From positions 1 to 19,157 of the forward strand of contig JAURFJ010000013.1 of NCBI GenBank assembly GCA_030834365.1: 19,157 bases of DNA, given 5' to 3'. Position 1 is the stretch's first letter. Each line of letters begins with the position of its first letter. Shown one piece after another: positions 13,506 to 19,157 of the stretch. A program made the position numbers and the translations under genes. Source of the stretch: Flavobacteriaceae bacterium. Its GTDB lineage: Bacteria; Bacteroidota; Bacteroidia; Flavobacteriales; Flavobacteriaceae. The notes below the pieces were generated by a model, which saw only the letters and a list, made by a program, of their open reading frames with translations, did no database searches and was not told the DNA's origin.

Positions 13506-14198
13506 TTACAAGCTCAGTACAGACTTACCTCCGTCTACCTTCAGTATTTGACCGGTGATCCACCCATTTTTCTCATCGAGAAGAAATGCAGCTGCATTTG
13601 CGAGTTCTTGAGCATTACCCACACGTTTGAGCGGATGGCGCTCGGCGATCATCTCTACCTTTTTTTCGTTATTCAGCAAACGGCCGGCTAGAGGGGTATC
13701 TACAATCGACGGGGCTATAGCATTAACGCGAATCTTTGGGGCTGCTTCGGCTGCGAGGGCGCGCGTAAAACCTTCAATAGCTCCTTTAGCCGATGCGATA
13801 GAGCTGTGAAAGGGCATTCCGGTTTGCACAGCCACGGTTGAGAAGAACACCATACTTGAGTACTCATTCATTTGAGGATAGATAGCCTTTACGGATTCTA
13901 CTAACCCGAAAAAATTAAGCTGCATCTCTTCTTTAAAATGCTCCATCTTGAGCATAGATAGGGGCTTTAAATTAATGCTACCCGGAAAGTAGGCGAACTT
14001 GTCTATAGGCCCGATAGCCGTTAGCCGATCAACCTGTGGGTTATTCACATCGTACACCACATGGTTCACATTTGGGTGTTCAAATGATGGAGTGGTTCTT
14101 GAAGCCACATAGATCTGATGATCTCCTGCAAGCTGTTCGATTAGGGCGGCGCCTATTCCTGAAGATCCACCTATGCACAATAAGGTTTTCATACTCAT
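13506..14198 (-). CDS. SDR family protein lacking the catalytic Tyr
   Basis: A 230-residue Rossmann protein of the short-chain dehydrogenase/reductase family. The cofactor loop is GGSSGIG at 10-16, with Arg34 following the second strand, a hint of NADP preference. The active-site region reads STVAVQTGMPFHSSIASAK (120-138): Ser120 and Lys138 are present, but Ile134 occupies the Tyr position of YxxxK. The end VNAIAPSIVDTPLA (158-171) and ITGQILKVDGG (214-224) is normal. It may therefore be a non-classical reductase or a binding protein. It starts inside the SRPBCC stop (ATGA, 14195-14198) and ends one base before photolyase, so all three are surely co-expressed. Confidence 0.9.
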   Translation of the reverse strand: MSMKTLLCIGGSSGIGAALIEQLAGDHQIYVASRTTPSFEHPNVNHVVYDVNNPQVDRLTAIGPIDKFAYFPGSINLKPLSMLKMEHFKEEMQLNFFGLVESVKAIYPQMNEYSSMVFFSTVAVQTGMPFHSSIASAKGAIEGFTRALAAEAAPKIRVNAIAPSIVDTPLAGRLLNNEKKVEMIAERHPLKRVGNAQELANAAAFLLDEKNGWITGQILKVDGGKSVLSL

Positions 14199-14701
14199 GC
14201 CTTTATTCTTTTAAGAGTTAACTGATATTCTAATTTTAAATCGTTGTTTGTCAGCTCATTGAGTCTATCTCGCCTGTAGCTAAAAGCCTTTAGGAGGGCA
14301 GACTTCACATAAAGCGCGTACGCTAGCGATCCTAATATACCAAGAGGGAGTTCGAAAAAGACCTCATCAATTAACGTACAAGGCCCGTTGTCTTCCCCTT
14401 CTATGCGGTGCTCGTGTATCCACGAGGCATAAGGACCGCTCAGTTGAGTGTCGCAGAAGCGCTTTAGGGGTTCATAGGCGCTGATCTCGCTCACCCAAAT
14501 CATTTTTAAAAAGGGTAAGGGACGAATGGAATAGGCGAGAACACTGCCCATTTCTATCTTTTTAAGCGGATCACTGAGCAGTTTGAAGCGCATATGCTTC
14601 GGAGTCATCTGCTCCAGGTTACTGATAGTGCCAAGAAAATCCCAGGCTTCTTCTCTAGAAAGCAGGGTTTGGTGTGAGACACGAAGGTGAAACCAAGGCA
14701 T
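14195..14701 (-). CDS. SRPBCC family ligand-binding protein
   Basis: A 168-residue START/Bet v1-like protein of the group sometimes called cell-division-inhibitor SRPBCC. The features are the opening strand with SREEAWDFLGTISNLEQMTP (16-35), a GSVLAYSIRPLPF stretch, CDTQLSGPYASWIHEHRIE (83-101) and IDEVFFELPLGILG (110-123), and a C-terminal helix with FSYRRDRLNELT. The fold encloses a cavity for a hydrophobic ligand; that ligand is unknown. It is the promoter-proximal gene of the SDR-photolyase operon and could deliver or hold the substrate that the SDR acts on (inference). A -7 box ends four bases before the ATG, so the message may be leaderless. Confidence 0.88.
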   Translation of the reverse strand: MPWFHLRVSHQTLLSREEAWDFLGTISNLEQMTPKHMRFKLLSDPLKKIEMGSVLAYSIRPLPFLKMIWVSEISAYEPLKRFCDTQLSGPYASWIHEHRIEGEDNGPCTLIDEVFFELPLGILGSLAYALYVKSALLKAFSYRRDRLNELTNNDLKLEYQLTLKRIKA

Positions 14702-14705
14702 GCCT

Positions 14706-14713
14706 CAAAGATA
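14706..14713 (-). promoter_or_regulatory. Candidate -7 box of the photolyase operon
   Basis: The minus strand reads TATCTTTG, exact for TAnnTTTG, followed by AGGC and the ATG of the SRPBCC gene. This would put the first transcribed base at about the start codon. It is the same octamer as the DUF493 box. No terminator with a stem separates it from maf; only a T-rich stretch is seen there. Confidence 0.5.
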
Positions 14714-14751
14714 CATCTTGTTTAACTTTTTACAGAAAAAATAAAACAATA

Positions 14752-15351
14752 TTAAGAGTTCATCCAATCGCTAAGCGCTTGATAGAGCAGATGTGTGGGA
14801 AGCCCCATGACTGTGAAATAAGATCCTTTTATTTCGGATATACCTACTAGCCCGATCCAATCTTGAATGCCGTAGGCTCCGGCTTTGTCGTAAACCGCTT
14901 CGCCGTTGAGGTAGTGGTCAATTTCTTGAGTGCTTAACGTTTTGAAGGTAACCTGTGTTTCTGCCAGTTGGGCCTCTTGACGAGCCGTTGAGGTCAAACA
15001 AAGTGAAGTATATACCGTGTGCGTGCAACCTGATAGTTGTTTTAGCATTGATTCGGCCACAGCACGGCTTGAAGGTTTTTCTAAGGAGCGATTCGCGCAC
15101 CAAACAACGGTGTCACTGGTGATCAGCAGCTCGTTAGGCGTTAGTGTTGAGCGTAGAGCATCGGCCTTCAAGCGGGCTAGGTAAAGGGCTATTTCGCCTC
15201 CATTTAGAGTAGAAGGGTATTGTTCTTCGACCTGACTGACGCGCCGGCTAAAAGACAGTCCCATATCACTGAGAAGCGCGCTTCTGCGGGGCGAGGCCGA
15301 CCCGAGAACGAGCTCAATTGAATTAAGCGCTAGTTGTTGATTGATCAACAT
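14752..15351 (-). CDS. maf: Maf family nucleoside triphosphate pyrophosphatase
   Basis: A 199-residue Maf protein, a house-cleaning enzyme that hydrolyses nucleoside triphosphates to monophosphates (dTTP/UTP and modified forms in the YhdE-like subgroup). The N-terminal LGSASPRRSALL (16-27) is the phosphate-binding signature. Asp80 lies in ITSDTVV, EKP is at 91-93, and YDKAGAYGIQDW near 159-170 closes the active site. The length is typical. Its start overlaps the end of kdsC by 29 bases in another frame, an unusually long overlap, yet the N-terminal signature begins only 16 residues in, so a later start is not available. Confidence 0.95.
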   Translation of the reverse strand: MLINQQLALNSIELVLGSASPRRSALLSDMGLSFSRRVSQVEEQYPSTLNGGEIALYLARLKADALRSTLTPNELLITSDTVVWCANRSLEKPSSRAVAESMLKQLSGCTHTVYTSLCLTSTARQEAQLAETQVTFKTLSTQEIDHYLNGEAVYDKAGAYGIQDWIGLVGISEIKGSYFTVMGLPTHLLYQALSDWMNS

Positions 15352-15850
15352 TCCAGTCTCCGTTTACTTTTAATACTTGTTCTATAACATCACGCACACA
15401 GCCTTCACCACCTTTTAGGGGGGAAACGTAATCAGCTTTCATTCGAATCTCGGCTGCCGCATCTGTTGGGCAGGTCGCCAGGTGGCAATGTAACATCGCT
15501 TCTAAATCAGGCAAATCATCACCCATATATAGAACACGGCTCGCCTCTATTTGATGGGTTTCAAGGTGTTCTTTGAGTATTTCTAGTTTTTGATGCACTC
15601 CTAAATAAATGGAGTGTATGCCCAGATCGCGTAGTCGAGTTCGAACCGATTCGTTTGTGCCTCCCGTGATTACGCATACTTCATAACCCGTTTTTAAGGC
15701 TTGTTTTAGGGCGTATCCGTCTCTAACACTCATTTTACGAACCAATTCTCCGTTAGTGTCTAGATAAAGTGAACCGTCGGTCATTACGCCGTCTACATCA
15801 AAAACAAAGCACTTAATATGTCGCAATTCTTGTTTAAAGCTTTTTTTCAT
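15323..15850 (-). CDS. KdsC-like HAD phosphatase (KDO-8-phosphate phosphatase family)
   Basis: A 175-residue HAD phosphatase of the small C0 type. Motif I is FDVDGVMTDG with nucleophile Asp18 and acid/base Asp20. Motif II is VITGG near 60-64, the motif III Lys is probably in HQKLEILKEH, and motif IV is MGDDLPDLEAM near 109-118. KdsC removes phosphate from KDO-8-P in lipopolysaccharide inner-core synthesis and works as a tetramer with short subunits such as this. Specificity is inferred from resemblance: other YrbI-type phosphatases act on different sugar acids. It overlaps the DUF2520 gene by 17 bases and maf by 29. Confidence 0.9.
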   Translation of the reverse strand: MKKSFKQELRHIKCFVFDVDGVMTDGSLYLDTNGELVRKMSVRDGYALKQALKTGYEVCVITGGTNESVRTRLRDLGIHSIYLGVHQKLEILKEHLETHQIEASRVLYMGDDLPDLEAMLHCHLATCPTDAAAEIRMKADYVSPLKGGEGCVRDVIEQVLKVNGDWNVDQSTTSA

Positions 15851-16598
15851 GAAATTCCTGTATAGAACGGGTTAGTGCATCGTAAACCTCAAGTAAAGGT
15901 ACGTGGCGTCTTAATAGTTCGCGGTGCTGATTTAGGGTTTTTTGATCTCCACGAATAGCTGGTCCAGATTGAATAGTCGAAGCGTTAAGTTCGAAGACCT
16001 CGTAAAATTTTGCGTAGAGCATAGGCCTGAGCCAGCTAAAGTCAATTTGATTCTGCGTGCACCATTGCTGTGTTTGAGCAAAAAGGTGATTACTGAAATT
16101 TTGGCTGATTACCGCAGCTAGGTGTAGCGCGAGTCGCTGAGCACTGTCGATTTTATGTACCCGATTCGAGAGTGCTAACGCCAGTTTTTCGAGTTGCTTT
16201 AACCCTTCAACTGTGCTAGCTTCTATAAAGATGGGTGTGTCGCGTAGTGGAGTGACCTTTTCTTTGCTGAAGCTGTTAAGCGGATAAAAAACGGCAGAAG
16301 GGTAGTGTTCTCTATTCGAAAGTGAGGTGGCTCCGCTGCAGTGAGCAAGCAGGCCACCGTACTGTTCTAGCAAATCAAAATGCGCTGAGAGGGCCTTATC
16401 GGGTAGGGCTAATAGTAGTATATCTGCTTCGAGTAATTCTTGGTAATCGGTTTTCCAGAAGCCCTCGAAAAAAATGGCGTCTTCTGGATTTCTTCCGCAA
16501 ACACCTGAACACGAAATCGACTCTTCTTGACGTACAGCCGAGAACAGACTTCTAGCTAAAGCTCCTGAGCCAATTATGGATAGGGTTATCATAGGCAT
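15834..16598 (-). CDS. DUF2520 / Rossmann-like domain protein
   Basis: A 254-residue two-domain protein. The N-terminal Rossmann fold has SIIGSGALARSLF (7-19), with a GxGxxA dinucleotide-binding loop, and LLLALPDKAL at about 61-70. The linking HCSGATS (86-92) and FYPLNSFSK (104-112) are typical of the family. The C-terminal all-helical DUF2520 domain includes LALHLAAVISQNFSNHLF and SGPAIRGDQKTLNQH, resembling the dimerisation domain of 6-phosphogluconate and F420 reductase-like enzymes. The substrate is unknown. It is the first gene of the operon with kdsC and maf. Met3 is an alternative start that loses only two residues. Only a one-mismatch -7 box (TAGTTTCG, complement of 16610-16617) is visible upstream. 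Confidence 0.88.
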   Translation of the reverse strand: MPMITLSIIGSGALARSLFSAVRQEESISCSGVCGRNPEDAIFFEGFWKTDYQELLEADILLLALPDKALSAHFDLLEQYGGLLAHCSGATSLSNREHYPSAVFYPLNSFSKEKVTPLRDTPIFIEASTVEGLKQLEKLALALSNRVHKIDSAQRLALHLAAVISQNFSNHLFAQTQQWCTQNQIDFSWLRPMLYAKFYEVFELNASTIQSGPAIRGDQKTLNQHRELLRRHVPLLEVYDALTRSIQEFHEKKL

Positions 16599-16639
16599 AT
16601 TTAGACCTTCGAAACTAGCGTTTTTAGGTCAAAAGGTGA

Positions 16640-16647
16640 TAATTTTG
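16640..16647 (+). promoter_or_regulatory. Candidate -7 box of the cytochrome biogenesis gene
   Basis: TAATTTTG, an exact TAnnTTTG match, 19 bases before the ATG at 16667. The divergent DUF2520 start is at 16598, so the two promoters share a 68-base space. No -33 TTG is visible. Confidence 0.5.
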
Positions 16648-16666
16648 CTGCACAAAGAAAAGGTTC

Positions 16667-19157
16667 ATGCGTTCGTTCTCCCTCTTAAAGTTTTTGGTCT
16701 CTTCACGATTGATGGCGGTTTTATTTGTCGTTTTTGCCGCCGCTATGGCCATAGGTACTTTTTTGGAGAGCATTTACTCTACAGAGACGGCCCGAATCTA
16801 CATATACAATGCACGCTGGTTTGAGTTTTTGATGCTGCTTTTTGTGATCAATTTTGTGGGTAGCATAGGTCGCTATAAGCTGTGGAAATGGAGCAAATGG
16901 CCCCTTTTGTTCTTGCACCTTTCTTGGATTTTGATCATCGTTGGTGCGGGAGTGACGCGTTACATCAGTTTTGAGGGAATGATGCCTATTCCAGAGGGCG
17001 AAACGGCTTCCTCTTTTTATTCAGATAAAACCTATTTAACGGCTTACATAGACGGAGATCTCAACGGATCTAGACGCAGAAAGGCCCTAGAAGACGATAT
17101 GATCTTTAGCAACGAGGCTAGTAAGACCTCTTTGCCCTGGTCTACTTCTTTTGGGGATATCCCGGTGACCATGGAGTATGTGGATTATATTGAGCAGGCG
17201 ATGGAGGCCATTGTTGACGATGAAAGCGCTCCTTATTTGCTAAAAATCGTCGAATCAGGAGACGGATCAAGACACGAGCATTTTTTGAAGGAAGGCGAAA
17301 TAGCCAACATTCACAATGTTCTTTTCTCCTTTAATGCTCCCTCACAGGGCGCTATTCAAATCGATTTTGACGGTACCAATTACACGATAAACTCTCCTTT
17401 TGAGGCCCGATTTATGCGAATGGCTGATCAGTTTCAAGGAAGTCTAATGCCAGAGTCCACTGATGCCTTACAATTGAGGTCGCTTTATACCATTGGAGAA
17501 TTCAGCTTTGTTATTCCAGAGCCTGCCCGTAGGGGCCGAGTTGAAATTGTGGCCGCGGCCAGTGATGAGACTGAAGAGACTAAACAGGCACTAAAGTTGA
17601 AGGTGTCTGCTGCTGGAGAGCAAAAGCAAGTTACCCTAATGGGAGGGCAGGGCTACACCGATTTTGAACCCTCTTTTGAAATGGCCGGCCTCACCTTTAC
17701 CTTGCGATACGGATCTAAAGAATACGAGCTGCCGTTTGCCATCAAACTGAACGACTTTATAGCCGAGAAATATCCCGGAACTGAAGCGAATTATGCCTCA
17801 TTTATGAGCCGAATAGAAGTAATTGATGAGCGCCCCTTTGATTACGATATCTACATGAATCACGTTCTAGACCACAAGGGTTATCGCTTTTTTCAATCTA
17901 GTTTCTTTCCGGACGAATCCGGAACCGTGCTCTCTGTGAATCACGACTTTTGGGGAACCTGGATTACCTATATCGGCTATTTCTTGCTCTACATTGGGCT
18001 TATGGGACTGCTGTTTTTCGGAGACACCCGATTCAAGGTACTTGCGCGTTCGCTTCAGAAGGTGACTTCTAGAAATTCAGTGCTTTTACTGCTGTTCGGT
18101 CTGAGTTTGTCGTACCCATTGAACGCGCAATCAGATCTGTTGCCTAGCCAGCAAACCGTAGATTCGCTTATCTTGTCTAATGTCATTGACAAGGGCCACG
18201 CCGAGCGTTTTGCCTCATTAGTGATCCAAGACGATAACGGGCGAATGAAACCCGTGCATACCTTTGCCTCGGAGCTGCTTCGAAAGATCAGTCTCAAAGA
18301 TTCGTACAAGGGGCTTACCGCAGAGCAAGTATTTCTATCGATGATGATGTACCCAGGCCTCTGGTACAACACCGAGTTTATCGCCTTAGACAAAAAGGCA
18401 CAAAACGATAGTATAAGGGCGATTATAGGCGTCCCGAAAGAAAAGCGCTTTGTCAAGGTTACCGATTTCTTTGATCAAGAGGGAAACAATAAACTAAGAC
18501 CCTACCTAGTTGAGGCGTTTGCGACTAATACGCCTAATAAATTTCAACAAGACTTTAAAGATGCCTCAAATAGGCTTGCTCTGCTCAATAGAGCTCTTAG
18601 CGGGGAGATCTTGCGCATTTTTCCCGTACCTACAGATGAGAATAACAAATGGACATCGGCCCTTGAATATCGAGCGGGAGCTTTTCAGCTCACTGATACA
18701 CTCTACGGTAGTTTTGTGGCTAACTCTGTTCCACTCTACCTGCAATACGTCGACAATGGGGTTCAAAACGGTTACTACGAGCGGGCCGATCAATTATTGG
18801 AAAGCCTTAAGAAGAGCCAGCGTCAGTTGGGTATAGAGGTCATACCATCTGTGCAAAAAATTGAGGCCGAAATCACCTATAATCGATTAGATATTTTTAA
18901 CCGATTGTATAAGTATTACGCATTAGCGGGTGTTTTGCTCTTCTTTTTGGTCGTGGCTCGTGTTTATAAAGACCGCAGGGCGTTGCGCTTGAGTATTCGT
19001 TCATTCTCAGTCCTAATTTATTTAATGTTCGCGGCCCATACGGTCGGTTTGGTGTTGCGCTGGTATATCTCTGGTCATGCTCCATGGAGCGACGCCTATG
19101 AGAGTATTCTGTACGTCTCCTGGGCTACCCTTGGAATCGGATTGTGGTTGGGAAAAC
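16667..19157 (+). CDS. ResB-CcsA fusion, System II cytochrome c biogenesis (partial, runs off window)
   Basis: An open frame of 830 codons from ATG at 16667 to the window end without a stop; the 3' part is missing. It resembles the large Bacteroidota fusion of ResB (CcsB) and CcsA, which carries heme across the membrane and attaches it to apocytochrome c. Residues 1-100 have three membrane spans (about 16-33, 50-66, 79-97). A ResB-type periplasmic region follows to about 428, then a span at 429-454. A span at about 472-487 ends PLNAQ and looks like a signal peptide. A second periplasmic region of roughly 260 residues is followed by spans at 751-767 and about 780-801. His791 and His804 (GHAPWS) are in the CcsA part. 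The WWD heme motif would lie beyond the end. The C-terminal gene edge is unknown. Confidence 0.9.
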   Translation, partial: MRSFSLLKFLVSSRLMAVLFVVFAAAMAIGTFLESIYSTETARIYIYNARWFEFLMLLFVINFVGSIGRYKLWKWSKWPLLFLHLSWILIIVGAGVTRYISFEGMMPIPEGETASSFYSDKTYLTAYIDGDLNGSRRRKALEDDMIFSNEASKTSLPWSTSFGDIPVTMEYVDYIEQAMEAIVDDESAPYLLKIVESGDGSRHEHFLKEGEIANIHNVLFSFNAPSQGAIQIDFDGTNYTINSPFEARFMRMADQFQGSLMPESTDALQLRSLYTIGEFSFVIPEPARRGRVEIVAAASDETEETKQALKLKVSAAGEQKQVTLMGGQGYTDFEPSFEMAGLTFTLRYGSKEYELPFAIKLNDFIAEKYPGTEANYASFMSRIEVIDERPFDYDIYMNHVLDHKGYRFFQSSFFPDESGTVLSVNHDFWGTWITYIGYFLLYIGLMGLLFFGDTRFKVLARSLQKVTSRNSVLLLLFGLSLSYPLNAQSDLLPSQQTVDSLILSNVIDKGHAERFASLVIQDDNGRMKPVHTFASELLRKISLKDSYKGLTAEQVFLSMMMYPGLWYNTEFIALDKKAQNDSIRAIIGVPKEKRFVKVTDFFDQEGNNKLRPYLVEAFATNTPNKFQQDFKDASNRLALLNRALSGEILRIFPVPTDENNKWTSALEYRAGAFQLTDTLYGSFVANSVPLYLQYVDNGVQNGYYERADQLLESLKKSQRQLGIEVIPSVQKIEAEITYNRLDIFNRLYKYYALAGVLLFFLVVARVYKDRRALRLSIRSFSVLIYLMFAAHTVGLVLRWYISGHAPWSDAYESILYVSWATLGIGLWLGK

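Noticed and set aside
18055..18456. Minus-strand frame of 133 codons opposite the ResB-CcsA gene
   Set aside because: The plus strand carries an uninterrupted 830-codon frame with membrane spans and family motifs; the antisense frame has no recognisable domain.
1..19157. CRISPR arrays, insertion sequences, prophage or integrase genes
   Set aside because: No direct-repeat arrays, transposase or integrase motifs were found. The only long repeats are the inverted arms at 2454-2589.

Overview
The window looks like chromosome from a Bacteroidota member, most likely a marine Flavobacteriales lineage. The evidence is the gene content and order (START-like protein, class IV aminotransferase, YqgE, HU, Fmt, RecQ; DUF493, DUF4290, MurA; a fused ResB/CcsA protein), a tRNA gene without an encoded CCA, weak Shine-Dalgarno sites, and repeated upstream matches to the Bacteroidota -7 box TAnnTTTG. 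Family names come from recognising motifs by eye; no database was searched.

Layout from left to right. 1-2368 (+): a PhoH-family ATPase with a TTG start, then purC, then a cold-shock protein with its own strong terminator. 2370-2750: an intergenic patch of nested inverted repeats next to a tRNA-Met(CAT) gene on the minus strand. 2753-3965 (+): a START-like protein and a divergent class IV aminotransferase, meeting yqgE (-) end to end. 3957-8335 (-): yqgE, HU, and an overlapping operon of AAA-type ATPase, recQ and fmt. A compact divergent promoter near 8347-8363 separates this from DUF493, DUF4290 and murA (8370-10655, +).

10662-14701 (-) is the most accessory part. It holds a BLUF blue-light sensor, a pirin, and a tight operon of SRPBCC protein, SDR-family protein and photolyase. 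The blue-light photoreceptor next to a light-driven DNA repair enzyme suggests a photobiology/photostress island. Its SDR member lacks the catalytic Tyr. 14752-16598 (-) is an overlapping operon of a DUF2520 Rossmann protein, a KdsC-like HAD phosphatase and a Maf nucleotide pyrophosphatase. From 16667 (+) a long open frame runs off the window: a System II cytochrome c biogenesis ResB-CcsA fusion, 830 codons of it visible.

Most of the window is housekeeping (purine and peptidoglycan precursors, initiator tRNA formylation, DNA repair, nucleoid structure, cytochrome maturation). I did not find mobile elements, CRISPR arrays or phage genes. The points most worth a second look are the photolyase-SDR-SRPBCC plus BLUF/pirin cluster, the palindromic tRNA flank, the Asp-type MurA, the signal-peptide-like segment inside the cytochrome biogenesis fusion, and two apparently leaderless genes.
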